From: Photobacterium aquae
GTDB taxonomy: Bacteria; Pseudomonadota; Gammaproteobacteria; Enterobacterales; Vibrionaceae
NCBI RefSeq assembly: GCF_001029445.1
Contig: NZ_LDOT01000023.1
Location: 62,001 to 126,000 of the forward strand
DNA: 64,000 bases
Direction: 5' to 3'
Below, piece by piece: positions 36,322-45,254 of the stretch. The first letter of the stretch is position 1. Each line of letters begins with the position of its first letter. The notes below the pieces were generated by a model that was given only the letters and a program-made list of their open reading frames with translations, was not told the origin of the DNA and ran no database searches. Both the position numbers and the translations under genes were made by a program.

Positions 36322-36848
36322 ATGCGGCGTATAGTATGGTTTCAGCTCTGAACTGTAAAGGGAAAATCTGAAACACAAGCATCAGTTGCACAATATAAGA
36401 ACAAGATGGGTTGTACGATATCGCTTTGGTTGTGCTTTGATCTTTGTGGCGGTTGATTTCTGCGCGCTCTGTTGGTTGTTATGTGTGGGGGATTCGGTAA
36501 GTCGCGAGATTGAGCTAAGGCGTCTTTGCCCCTTTTTCGTGTTGGAAAAAGCTAATGTCATCAGACTCTCGCCAAGAGTTTTCGATAGATAATCTAATGC
36601 CCATCGGTGAGGTGTGTAGAAATACTTTAAGCGAGCAATTTCACTGATAAATCGGCACTTTAGTCATAATCTACACACCAAAAAAGCAAACTACCAAAGT
36701 GTCGACATAATTTTGCCTCGGCGTTAAGCAGTTTGGTGACTGGAAATGACTACTTGATAGTTATTAGTAATTTACACGTCTTTTAGTGGTACTAAATGCA
36801 TATGAACTGTACAATACACGGCTCATATGTCTAGATGTTGAGATAAAA
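36322..36848. other. AT-rich gap between tRNA-Ser and the accessory operon
   Basis: No convincing gene; a 68-codon frame at 36386-36592 lacks a ribosome site. It contains the inverted-repeat element listed at 36611-36679, and probably the promoter of the ABC-3C operon in the last 100 bp. I saw no integrase gene. Confidence 0.45.
36611..36679. repeat. 69-bp segment bounded by perfect 10-bp inverted repeats
   Basis: GGTGTGTAGA at 36611-36620 and its exact complement TCTACACACC at 36670-36679. The arms are 49 bp apart, so this may be a tiny transposon remnant or a regulator site rather than a simple hairpin. Confidence 0.5.
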
Positions 36849-37199
36849 ATGGAAATCTTTGCTACCCCACTTTTCGTAGCTATCGCTTGGATCTGTACTG
36901 TTGTTAGCTGTGTTTATGCTTTTGTTCAAAAAAGCAACGTGACTAAAATTACGCAGAAATTCGATAATCTAAGCATTCATCACAAAGAACTAAAGGTCGA
37001 AAACAGTACGCTACAACAAAAGTTCGAATCGTTGGAAGTTTCATACAATGCATTACAAGTTCAAAACACTACTCTAGAACAGAAGATCGTCGAACTCGAA
37101 AAGAACGATATCCACGATAACTATCAAGAAGTGCATCAGAACGGCCAGACCAACTTTAACCAAGGTGTAATCAAAGGCGACTTTGTTTACAACAAATAA
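36849..37199 (+). CDS. membrane-anchored coiled-coil protein, first gene of the ABC-3C locus
   Basis: 116 aa from ATG 36849 (MEIFATPLFVAIAWICTVVS). One TM helix spans residues about 5-26. A long heptad-like coiled coil spans about 35-95 (NSTLQQKFESLEVSYNALQV, then QNTTLEQKIVELEKND). The C-terminal tail NGQTNFNQGVIKGDFVYNK resembles the N-terminus of the next protein (QNIEGDFYNVESPENNV), so the two may contact each other. The gene ends 17 bp before the next start. Position suggests a membrane effector or anchor; that is inference. Confidence 0.7.
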   Translation: MEIFATPLFVAIAWICTVVSCVYAFVQKSNVTKITQKFDNLSIHHKELKVENSTLQQKFESLEVSYNALQVQNTTLEQKIVELEKNDIHDNYQEVHQNGQTNFNQGVIKGDFVYNK

Positions 37200-37216
37200 G
37201 AGTTCTAGGCTTGTCT

Positions 37217-37768
37217 ATGTGTGAAACAAGATTTGATATTCAAAACATTGAAGGGGACTTCTACAACGTAGAGTCTCCAGAAAATAACGTTGACTCTATT
37301 ATTAACATTATCATTGGTGATATTGCATCTGCCAACGTGAGAATCGATCGAACTGATCGGTCGTTTCCCGCAAATGTTATTACGAAGATAAACCACAACA
37401 TGCTCAAGACTAAGCGTCGTATTGTCTTGCAGTACAAATCGTATTCATCCCATATTGAAAAAGCCTACACTCTTGCAGAACAAAACATAATCAATGGAAA
37501 ACAAACAGCAATGGAATTGCTTAATGAAATGTACTGTAATTCATTAGATAAGTATGACATTGACTCTTTTGAACCCGACATAGAGCAAGTACGGCAGCAC
37601 GCAGACGACATCATAAGCGATGTTATCAAGCAACTCAGAAAGTTTGTGTATAGCTCAGCTAATGTAACTCAATACAAAGAACAAGTAGAAATTGGGCTAA
37701 ACGTAGTTGTTGCACATGGTTTTGTTGAATGCTGCGTACTGGAGAATCCTAACAATGCTACCAACTAA
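37217..37768 (+). CDS. ABC-three-component system C-terminal-domain (CTD) protein
   Basis: 183 aa from ATG 37217 (TTG 37211 is an alternative). Short beta-rich N-terminus (RFDIQNIEGDFYNVESPENN), then an all-helical domain with KINHNMLKTKRRIVLQYKSY and the closing VVAHGFVECCVLENP, the hallmark of the CTD of ABC-3C effectors: a helical domain ending in H-x-F-x-x-C-x-V-L-E-N-P. In ABC-3C systems this protein carries the toxic or effector part at its N-terminus. Here the N-terminal part is only about 45 residues with no known enzyme motif, so effector function may lie in the membrane protein upstream. Overlaps the next gene by 14 bp. Confidence 0.78.
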   Translation: MCETRFDIQNIEGDFYNVESPENNVDSIINIIIGDIASANVRIDRTDRSFPANVITKINHNMLKTKRRIVLQYKSYSSHIEKAYTLAEQNIINGKQTAMELLNEMYCNSLDKYDIDSFEPDIEQVRQHADDIISDVIKQLRKFVYSSANVTQYKEQVEIGLNVVVAHGFVECCVLENPNNATN

Positions 37769-37991
37769 AGGCTCTCACCCAGAGATGAATGTGCTCTACA
37801 TAGGTGGCTTTATCTTGAAAAAGCTTCATGAGCGCAAAAGAAAGCGTATGACGATCACACAGCTAATGAAAGTCGGCACTAAAGAGCTTTCTGTGTCCGT
37901 AGACCACATAATTCTAGCGTTGGATTGGCTGTATATCATTTCTGCTATTGGCTACGATAGCAAAGAGGTTTTTATCAATGAAGCTACTTAG
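37755..37991 (+). CDS. ABC-three-component system middle component (MC6-like)
   Basis: 78 aa from ATG 37755 with GGAG at 37741-37744. The start MLPTKGSHPEMNVLYIGGFI and the end ALDWLYIISAIGYDSKEVFI match the small winged-helix-like middle component of ABC-3C systems, MC6 type (LPTKH...LYVGG...LALDLLYALGAI). It overlaps the CTD gene by 14 bp and the ATPase gene by 14 bp, so the three are translationally coupled. Confidence 0.8.
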   Translation: MLPTKGSHPEMNVLYIGGFILKKLHERKRKRMTITQLMKVGTKELSVSVDHIILALDWLYIISAIGYDSKEVFINEAT

Positions 37992-39669
37992 ATTTCTCTT
38001 AGAGATCGACGGTGTAGAAACACGAGAGATACCGTTTTTAGACAACTTAAACATCATCACGAGTAAAAAGAACTCTGACGCACCTGGTAACAGCGTTGGT
38101 AAGTCGACTTTAGGTCGAATTCTCGACTACTTGTTTGATAGCTCAATTAGTCCAATCTACATTGATGATGAGTTTCAAACACCAAAGCAAGAGATTGAAC
38201 AGCTTTTCACAAACAGTGAAGTATACGTATCGCTTGAGTACCTTGGTCTAAACAATCAGTACAGTGTTATTAAGCGCAGACTATCTACTGATACTGCACT
38301 GCAAAACTACATTTTGAATGGACAAGAAGTAACAAGCAAAGAATACATCGCGCATATTATGGGCAGTATTTTCAACGTCTACTCAGCTAAACCAACAATC
38401 AGAAAGCTTGCTCCGAAGTTCTTCAGAACAACACAACACCGTATGACAAAGACTGTTAACTTTGACAACGGTAGGAACGTTAGTAAATCCGATATCAATA
38501 CGGTTTTTCTGTATCTGTTTAACTTTGATGACACTGAGATACTCAGTAAAGTCCACAGACTAAAGACCACCATCAAGGGTTATAATAAAAACCTAAAGGC
38601 CTTTAATAGTGTCATTTCACAAGACAAGATCGTCGGCTCGGTCTCTAAAATAAAAAAAGAAATAGCTAAATTAGAAAAGTCTTTATCATCGTCAGAAAAA
38701 GGCATTGATAAGCTAGAAATCGTATCAAAAATCAACACGATAGATGACAAGCAGAACTTAATTTCTGACCAGATTCTTTCTTTAGATTTAAAAATCAAGA
38801 ACATTATTAAGACCAATGAAATACTAAAGACTAGTGAGCAGCATCATTTGCTCGATGAACTACGTACTATCTACGAGTATGCTTCTGTAAAGATTGAATC
38901 TACTCTTGAAGATTATCAGCAAGCACTCGATTTTCATGACCATCTGTTGAGCACGAAACGAGAGTTTGTGTCGCATGGACTAGATAAATTGCAAGAGCAA
39001 CATGAAAAAGCTACTATCAAATTCGGCCAATTAAAAATTCAGAAGCAGAGCCTATTCGATGAACTAAAATCGAAAAAGAAAATGGAAGAGATATCTGACA
39101 CGATGAAGGAAATTGGTAAGCTTGATAAAGAGTTAGCCAAACTAATAGCCATAATCGACAAAAAGGATGATATCGACTCAAAGCTAATACTTGAGAGACA
39201 AAGCTTAACTGAATTAGCTGGTGAGCTTGAAACTGAGCTAAACAACGTAACCTCTTTTGAAGAAAAGTATATTGAAAACTTCAAAGACTACACTCGCGAT
39301 TTCTACGGAGTTGAGTACAACTTCAGTCTTCATTTAGACCAAGAAAAGGGAGAATGCTCGCCACATGTCGACGACGTAGAATCAAACAACGAGGGTGGAT
39401 TAAAAAGACTGGAAGTTGTTACATTTGATTTAGCATACATCAAGACTGTTTGTGACCAACAAGCATTAAGACCTAACTTTGTCTTACATGATTCGATTGA
39501 TGAAATCGACATACAGCATGTTCGTAAAATGTTTGATGTGTCAATTCAACTATCAGGACAACACATTGTTTCTATGTTATCTGATAAGCTTGTTGAGCAA
39601 GATTACACAAAATACAAGGATTTCATCATCCTTGAACTGTCTCAGGACAACAAATTCTTCAAGATATAA
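37978..39669 (+). CDS. DUF2326 ABC ATPase of ABC-three-component system
   Basis: 563 aa from ATG 37978 with GAGG upstream. SMC/RecN-like: Walker A in residues 37-44 (GNSVGKST within NIITSKKNSDAPGNSVGKST), a long coiled coil about 190-430 (repeated Lys/Glu/Leu heptads such as KKKMEEISDTMKEIGKLDKE), then the C-terminal lobe with NNEGGLKRLEVVTFDLAYIK (signature region) and FVLHDSIDEID (Walker B region), the features that define DUF2326. These ATPases are the motor of ABC-3C systems, predicted to sense invading nucleic acid and release an effector. Base composition is AT-rich relative to the ape and cus regions. Complete, with no frameshift. Confidence 0.88.
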   Translation: MKLLRFLLEIDGVETREIPFLDNLNIITSKKNSDAPGNSVGKSTLGRILDYLFDSSISPIYIDDEFQTPKQEIEQLFTNSEVYVSLEYLGLNNQYSVIKRRLSTDTALQNYILNGQEVTSKEYIAHIMGSIFNVYSAKPTIRKLAPKFFRTTQHRMTKTVNFDNGRNVSKSDINTVFLYLFNFDDTEILSKVHRLKTTIKGYNKNLKAFNSVISQDKIVGSVSKIKKEIAKLEKSLSSSEKGIDKLEIVSKINTIDDKQNLISDQILSLDLKIKNIIKTNEILKTSEQHHLLDELRTIYEYASVKIESTLEDYQQALDFHDHLLSTKREFVSHGLDKLQEQHEKATIKFGQLKIQKQSLFDELKSKKKMEEISDTMKEIGKLDKELAKLIAIIDKKDDIDSKLILERQSLTELAGELETELNNVTSFEEKYIENFKDYTRDFYGVEYNFSLHLDQEKGECSPHVDDVESNNEGGLKRLEVVTFDLAYIKTVCDQQALRPNFVLHDSIDEIDIQHVRKMFDVSIQLSGQHIVSMLSDKLVEQDYTKYKDFIILELSQDNKFFKI

Positions 39670-39895
39670 ACACAAAATCTACTTATGCTTAGAGGGATAA
39701 AGTAGGTTCTTAACCCTCTAAGCTTTAGTGAAAAATTTAAAGCCATATGTTGGTGCTAGCAATCACAGTTGGATGATTTAATTTCTAGATTTATATTTTG
39801 TTTAGTACATCTAGTAGCTTTCTTGAAGCTTCGTTTAAATATGTGATATTTTTATATGGATAAATGTTTGTGTGTGGGTATAGGTAAGTAAAATA

Positions 39896-40531
39896 ATGGG
39901 TTGGATGCCAGGAAACACTAAGCAGGGGACGTTTACCATAGTAATTTTTATCCTGCTACTTGTATGTATCCAAGTTGGGTTCTATATTAATATTCCTTTC
40001 GATTATTTCTCGGGAAACCTCCTTCCAGAGCTAACAGGAATGTTGATTGAACTATGTATTATATTATTCATTGTTGACCGTTGGCAGGAGCAAAACCGAA
40101 TACAGCTTTTAATTGTCAAAGAAAAGCGTTTACGCGAGTACCTAATATTCTTTTTACGACACGGGTTTAAAAATTTGCCACGTAAGTATCGTGTGGGTAA
40201 TTTTTATGGTGAAGAGCATCATGATAATATTGAGTATTTAGATAATTTGTTCGACTTTATCAAAGAAAATGGCTTAGCTACTCAAGAGATTGACGCAATC
40301 CGTTCTCAATGCGACATTGATTTAAACACTTTTGGTAACTTGCTACCAGTAGCATCTGAATTAACGGATGGTCACTTCAAAGCATGGTCTCGGATCGTGT
40401 ACTTTATGGTTCGGATATCCAAAGGTTTAGGTGACGACGAAGAAAGTATAAAGTACATAATAACAAACATTAAACGTTACGAATGCGCATCCCATGCCAG
40501 TGGTATATATGTAGGTTCAAAAAACGTATAA
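39896..40531 (+). CDS. two-TM membrane protein of unknown function
   Basis: 211 aa. Two TM segments near the N-terminus (FTIVIFILLLVCIQVGFYI and GMLIELCIILFIVDRW), then a charged cytoplasmic region that looks helical. The pattern ELxIILFIVDRWxEQxR recurs in accessory membrane proteins from genomic islands. I do not recognise a named family. It lies 226 bp after the ABC ATPase and is probably transcribed separately. Whether it belongs to the ABC-3C system is unknown. Confidence 0.7.
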   Translation: MGWMPGNTKQGTFTIVIFILLLVCIQVGFYINIPFDYFSGNLLPELTGMLIELCIILFIVDRWQEQNRIQLLIVKEKRLREYLIFFLRHGFKNLPRKYRVGNFYGEEHHDNIEYLDNLFDFIKENGLATQEIDAIRSQCDIDLNTFGNLLPVASELTDGHFKAWSRIVYFMVRISKGLGDDEESIKYIITNIKRYECASHASGIYVGSKNV

Positions 40532-41004
40532 CAGATATGTCCTATTTGGGGTTAATAGACCATAGTATTCTTTTTGGCTGCATCAGCAGCCAATACTCTC
40601 GAACAACAAAGCCGTCTACTTCATTTTCCCCAAACTAAAGTTATCCGATGCAGGCGACTGCGGGCACGGGTGACAACTCATTTCTGTCCAGTTATGAGTT
40701 ATGCTGCCAGCAGACCGACTGTACGATCTAGTCGTGACTTACCAGTGAATATGTAAGATCGTGTATGAGCCACTACAAATGATGAACGACCACACCGTGC
40801 GTTAAATGATCTGACTCCATGGGAATACCTGGCTAAGTCAGAACACTTGGAAAACTCTAATTTAGGGTGCCACTAAAAATGGGGTGATTACATTGGGTCT
40901 TTCATGCGGTTGATGAGGTTTTTCACATTTATATTCATGTACTTAACCATTACATGGCGATTGTTGTATAGAGTGGTTTCGGCGTATAAATGAAAGTATC
41001 ACCG
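40532..41004. other. Island end with no intact gene
   Basis: Apart from the transposase remnant at 40769-40876, I see no gene. The 60-codon frame at 40574 has no ribosome site. A sequence TGGGGTGATTACA at 40880-40892 may be the terminal inverted repeat of the lost insertion sequence. Confidence 0.45.
40769..40876 (+). pseudogene. IS3-family transposase C-terminal remnant
   Basis: A frame without start reads NDERPHRALNDLTPWEYLAK and stops at TAA 40874-40876. N-x-x-RPHxxLxxLTPxEYL is the C-terminal end of IS3-family OrfB transposases (DDE integrase domain). An in-frame stop lies just upstream and the catalytic DDE part is absent, so this is a degraded fragment. It marks the right side of the accessory island. 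Confidence 0.85.
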
Positions 41005-41268
41005 TTAAAAAATAAGCAATGCAATGGCACCGGCAATCATGGTTAGCCACCATAGCAGCAGATTTTCTATTCTTTCAAGTAATGTGAAATACACAAAAGC
41101 GATAACCGATGAAATGGTTAACGGCAAGAATAATGCAGCGGTGAATGAATACTGCATGCTACTCAGTGCCAGTAGGGCCAAGAACCAAAAAACAGTACAG
41201 CGCAGAGCATTTTGGCTTTGGGTGTGGTAGTAAAGAAGCATAATGAGCAATGGGATTTTAAATAACAA
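41005..41268 (-). CDS. small membrane protein, 87 aa
   Basis: Reverse-strand frame from TTG 41268 with AAGGA about 7 bases upstream. Very hydrophobic with about four predicted TM helices (FWFLALLALSSMQYSFTAAL, LFLPLTISSVIAFVYFTLLE, LLLWWLTMIAGAIALLIF). No family recognised. The non-ATG start lowers confidence, but the good ribosome site and clear membrane character support it. Confidence 0.5.
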   Translation of the reverse strand: MLFKIPLLIMLLYYHTQSQNALRCTVFWFLALLALSSMQYSFTAALFLPLTISSVIAFVYFTLLERIENLLLWWLTMIAGAIALLIF

Positions 41269-41457
41269 CGTCTAGTCCTTTTTATTGCAGCCTTTGATAT
41301 CTCGATGACGAGTATGCCGAGGTCGGTGATCGAAAGCAATTAGGGGGCTGAAAGAAATGTGATAAGTGCTTCTAACGATGGCGAGATAAGGTATTAATAT
41401 CGTCAAGTAGGCTGATATATTCCCTATAAATTCGTATTTTTGACGTAATGAAAGAGA

Positions 41458-41487
41458 TAAAACGGAGCACAAGAGGTACTCCGTTTT
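41458..41487 (-). terminator. Terminator of the copper operon
   Basis: On the minus strand AAACGGAG ... CTCCGTTTTA: an 8-bp stem with a 12-nt loop directly after the copI stop at 41497. Confidence 0.75.
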
Positions 41488-41496
41488 CAGTCATCA

Positions 41497-42039
41497 CTAC
41501 AACGTGATTTTTTTCACCATTCCGGCTTCCGCATGGCCGGGAATATTGCAGGCAAATTCAACATTCTTGTCACCGTGAAAGTGCCAAAGCAGCTGTTTGG
41601 CCTTGCCCGGTTTTACCGTTACCGTGCTGCCACTGTCATGGTTATGGTGATCTTTCATGGTTCGCATCATCTCGCGGTGTTCGAGTTGCTCCGTTGCCGA
41701 TCCGATTGAAAATTCATGATCGATGTTGCCCGTGTTCATTATTACGAACTGAACGATATCGTTGGGTTTTATATCAACATGTTTTTTGAAACGGATTTTC
41801 ATGTCGTCACTTAAAAGCACATGAACCACCTTGTCTGGTTTGGCACCGGGGGCTGGCATGCCTACCGCTGACATGTTCATCATGTTGCTGTGATCCATTT
41901 TCGAATGATCCATTTGGCTGTGATCCATGCTTTTGTGGTTCATCGCGCTGTGGTCCATGTGCGAGTGATCCATATTGCCGTCAGCCATAGCAAGCGACGA
42001 TGATAGCGTGAAGGTTAGGGCGATTAGGGATTTTTTCAT
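41497..42039 (-). CDS. CopI-like copper-binding cupredoxin with Met/His-rich N-terminus
   Basis: 180 aa. Signal peptide MKKSLIALTFTLSSSLAMA. A linker of repeated MDHSxM units (about seven) that can bind copper. Then a cupredoxin domain with type 1 copper ligands: His in GNIDHEFSIG, Cys and second His in FACNIPGHAEAGM, and the axial Met in the same stretch. Periplasmic copper sequestration or tolerance protein. Last gene of the cus-like operon, 80 bp after the RND pump gene. Confidence 0.88.
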   Translation of the reverse strand: MKKSLIALTFTLSSSLAMADGNMDHSHMDHSAMNHKSMDHSQMDHSKMDHSNMMNMSAVGMPAPGAKPDKVVHVLLSDDMKIRFKKHVDIKPNDIVQFVIMNTGNIDHEFSIGSATEQLEHREMMRTMKDHHNHDSGSTVTVKPGKAKQLLWHFHGDKNVEFACNIPGHAEAGMVKKITL

Positions 42040-42119
42040 TCTACAGTCCTTATTATCTTATCTGTTTATGTTCAGTGCCGCCCCTCAGTGAGGATGAGGG
42101 ACGGTCTGGCTGGTGTCGG

Positions 42120-45100
42120 TTAGATATGGGTGAATGCTTTGATTTCTTTGCGCTTCCATAACTTGAAGATGGCCGGAAGCACGAGCAGCGTTAGCAGCAG
42201 GGCAGAGGCCATACCGCCAATCATTGGTGCAGCGATGCGCTGCATGACCTCAGAGCCCGTTCCCTCGCCATACATAATGGGGATCAGGCCGATAATCACG
42301 GTGAGTACGGTCATCATGACCGGGCGTACGCGAAGTCCGGCCCCTTCGTGAATAGCGTCGGTGAGCTCATCGTTGCCGAGCGATAATGTGCCCGCGATGG
42401 CTTGGCGTTTTTTCTCGTCCCATGCTTGGTTGAGGTAGACCAGCATAATGACCCCGATCTCTACCGCGACCCCGGCAAGGGCGATGAAGCCAACCCCGAC
42501 GGCGATGGAGAAGTTGTAGCCAAGGCCATGCATCAGCCACAGCCCGCCGACCATCGCAAGAGGCAGGGTGCCCATAATAATCAGCACTTCACCGATCCGG
42601 CGGAAGCTGAGATAGAGCAGCAGCATGATGATCGACAGGGTGATAGGGACAACCACATTCAGCCGAGCCTTGGCCCGTTCCATGTATTCATATTGGCCTG
42701 ACCATGCCAGTGAATAGCCAGCCGGGAGCTGGAGCTGTTTTGCAACGACTTGTTTTGCGTCGACAACGTACGAGCCCAGATCGCGGCCATCGATATCAAC
42801 GAAGACCCAGCCGTTAGGACGGGCATTTTCGGTTTTGATCATCGGCGGGCCGTCTTCGTAGCGGATATCGGCGACATCACCAAGAGCGATTCTGGCGCCA
42901 TTGGGGGTGACCAGTGGCAGGCCCTGCAATTTTTCCACCGAGTCGCGGTATGCTTGCGGGTAGCGGACATTGATCGGATAGCGCTCCAAGCCTTCGATGG
43001 TTTCACCGACGTTCATCCCGCCGACGGCGGTGGAGATCACCTGCTGGATATCCTTGATGTTGAGGCCATAGCGGGCAGCGGCACGGCGTTTTATATCAAT
43101 GGTGACATAGCGGCCGCCGGCAACCCGCTCGGCATAGACCGATGTTGTGCCGTGAACCGTATTGAGGATAGGTTCGAGCTGGGCGCCGATATTTTCAATA
43201 ACCTTGAGATCAGGCCCTGCGATCTTGATCCCGATTGGGGTTTTAATCCCCGTGGCCAGCATGTCAATGCGGGTTTTGATTGGCATTACCCAGGCATTGG
43301 TCAATCCCGGAAACTGGATCAGCGCGTCAAATTCCTTGCGCAGCGATTCGGTTGTTACGCCTTTTCGCCATTGCTCGCGAGGCTTGAGCTGGATAACCGT
43401 TTCAATCATGGTCAGCGGTGCCGGATCGGTGGCAGTTTCCGCTCGACCGATCTTGCCCCAAACGGTTTCGACTTCCGGTACGGTTTTGATCAGCTTGTCG
43501 GTCTGCTGCAATAGCTCGCGCGCCTTGCCGATGGAGATCCCCGGATAGGTGGTTGGCATGTACATCAGATCCCCCTCATCCAAAGGTGGAATGAACTCGC
43601 TGCCCAGCTTGCTGGTAGGGTAGTAGGCCGATACCATGAGCACGATAGCCAGCCCGATCATGGTTTTGGGAAATTTGAGGCTTAATCCCAGCAATGGGCG
43701 GTAGAGTGCGACCAAGCCACGGTTGATTGGGTTTTTATGTTCGGGCATGACGTTGCCACGGATGAAATACCCCATCAGTACCGGAACGAGTGTGATAGCT
43801 AATCCGGCGGCGGCAGCCATGGCATAGGTCTTGGTGAAAGCCAGCGGCGAGAACATCTTGCCTTCCTGTCCTTCCAGCGCAAAAACCGGCACGAAGCTCA
43901 AGGTAATGATCAGCAGCGAGAAGAACAGCGGAGCCCCGACTTCCTCGGCGGCTTTGCCGATTACCTGCCAGCGGTTTTCGTCCGTGAGCGGGGTGCGTTC
44001 GATATGCTTGTGGACGTTTTCTATCATCACGATAGCCCCGTCGACCATCGCGCCAATGGCGATGGCGATACCGCCCAGCGACATGATATTGGCATTGATC
44101 CCCTGCCAGTGCATGACAATGAACGCGCTCAGGATGCCAATCGGCAAGCTGATTGCGATCACCAGCGACGAGCGGATGTGGAACAGGAACAGGGCGCAAA
44201 CAAGGGCAACCACAATGAACTCTTCGGCGAGTTTGTGCCAAAGGTTATCAACCGCATTGTCGATCAAGGTTGAGCGGTCGTAGGTGGCGACGATGTCGAC
44301 GCCGTCAGGCAGGCCGCGCTGTAATTCGGCCAGTTTGGTTTTGACGCGCTCTATCACCGCGCTGGCATTCTCGCCATAGCGCATGACGATGACCCCGCCG
44401 ACCGCTTCCCCTTCGCCATTGAATTCGGAGATCCCACGGCGCATCTGCGGGCCGATATTGATATCGGCAATATCCCCCAGCAGTAAAGGAGTACCCTTGT
44501 CAGTGACTTTGAGAGGCAGTGACTGGATGTCTTCGATACTGGTGAGGTAGCCCGTTGTGCGCACCATGTGCTCGGCCTCAGCAACCTCAATCACCGACGC
44601 GCCGGTTTCCTGATTGCCGTTTTGGATTGCCATATTGACCTGTTGTAGTGTCAGATCGTAGGCACGCAGTTTGGCCGGGTCGATTTGCACCTGATACTGC
44701 TTGACCATACCGCCGACGGTCGCGACTTCGGAGACCCCAGCCACGGTTTGCAGTTCATATTTCAAAAACCAGTCTTGCAAACTGCGCAGTTCGGCCAAGT
44801 CATGCTTGCCGGTTTTGTCTTGCAGAACGTAGCTGTATACCCAGCCCACGCCCGTTGCATCGGGGCCGAGGGTCGGTTTGGCACTCGGTGGCAGCTTTGG
44901 AGCAACTTGACTGAGGTATTCCAGCACCCGTGAACGAGCCCAGTACATGTCGGTATCATCGTTGAAAATGATATAGACGTATGAGTCCCCGAAGAACGAG
45001 TAGCCCCGCACCGTTTCGGCTCCCGGTACGGCAAGCATCGCGGTGGTCAATGGGTAGGTCACCTGATCTTCTACCACTTGCGGGGCTTGTCCCGGATAAC

Positions 45101-45254
45101 TGGTTTTGATAATAACCTGAACGTCCGAGAGATCCGGGATGGCATCAACCGGTGTGTTCTTTACGCTGTAGAGGCCGCCAAGGGTTAGCACCAAGGTGGC
45201 AACCAGTACCAAAAAGCGGTTGCTGATAGACCAGCGGATAATCGCCCCGATCAT
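42120..45254 (-). CDS. CusA-like heavy-metal RND efflux pump
   Basis: 1044 aa, the usual length of HME-RND pumps. Twelve TM helices are expected. Markers: GVGWVYSYVLQD, the TM4 proton-relay region IAIGAMVDGAIVMIENVHKH, GKIGRAETATDPAPLTMIET, and PLAMVGGLWLMHG. Exports Cu(I)/Ag(I) from the periplasm or cytoplasm with CusB and CusC. Its start overlaps the stop of cusB by 4 bp. The CueR-type promoter and the copI neighbour support copper as substrate. Confidence 0.92.
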   Translation of the reverse strand: MIGAIIRWSISNRFLVLVATLVLTLGGLYSVKNTPVDAIPDLSDVQVIIKTSYPGQAPQVVEDQVTYPLTTAMLAVPGAETVRGYSFFGDSYVYIIFNDDTDMYWARSRVLEYLSQVAPKLPPSAKPTLGPDATGVGWVYSYVLQDKTGKHDLAELRSLQDWFLKYELQTVAGVSEVATVGGMVKQYQVQIDPAKLRAYDLTLQQVNMAIQNGNQETGASVIEVAEAEHMVRTTGYLTSIEDIQSLPLKVTDKGTPLLLGDIADINIGPQMRRGISEFNGEGEAVGGVIVMRYGENASAVIERVKTKLAELQRGLPDGVDIVATYDRSTLIDNAVDNLWHKLAEEFIVVALVCALFLFHIRSSLVIAISLPIGILSAFIVMHWQGINANIMSLGGIAIAIGAMVDGAIVMIENVHKHIERTPLTDENRWQVIGKAAEEVGAPLFFSLLIITLSFVPVFALEGQEGKMFSPLAFTKTYAMAAAAGLAITLVPVLMGYFIRGNVMPEHKNPINRGLVALYRPLLGLSLKFPKTMIGLAIVLMVSAYYPTSKLGSEFIPPLDEGDLMYMPTTYPGISIGKARELLQQTDKLIKTVPEVETVWGKIGRAETATDPAPLTMIETVIQLKPREQWRKGVTTESLRKEFDALIQFPGLTNAWVMPIKTRIDMLATGIKTPIGIKIAGPDLKVIENIGAQLEPILNTVHGTTSVYAERVAGGRYVTIDIKRRAAARYGLNIKDIQQVISTAVGGMNVGETIEGLERYPINVRYPQAYRDSVEKLQGLPLVTPNGARIALGDVADIRYEDGPPMIKTENARPNGWVFVDIDGRDLGSYVVDAKQVVAKQLQLPAGYSLAWSGQYEYMERAKARLNVVVPITLSIIMLLLYLSFRRIGEVLIIMGTLPLAMVGGLWLMHGLGYNFSIAVGVGFIALAGVAVEIGVIMLVYLNQAWDEKKRQAIAGTLSLGNDELTDAIHEGAGLRVRPVMMTVLTVIIGLIPIMYGEGTGSEVMQRIAAPMIGGMASALLLTLLVLPAIFKLWKRKEIKAFTHI

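Noticed and set aside
36386..36592. 68-codon frame after tRNA-Ser
   Set aside because: No ribosome site; composition looks random.
40574..40756. 60-codon frame near the IS remnant
   Set aside because: No ribosome site, low-complexity start; no match to transposase sequence in this frame.
41272..41472. 66-codon reverse frame before the copper terminator
   Set aside because: No ribosome site seen, and it overlaps the upstream signals of the 41005-41268 gene and the terminator region.
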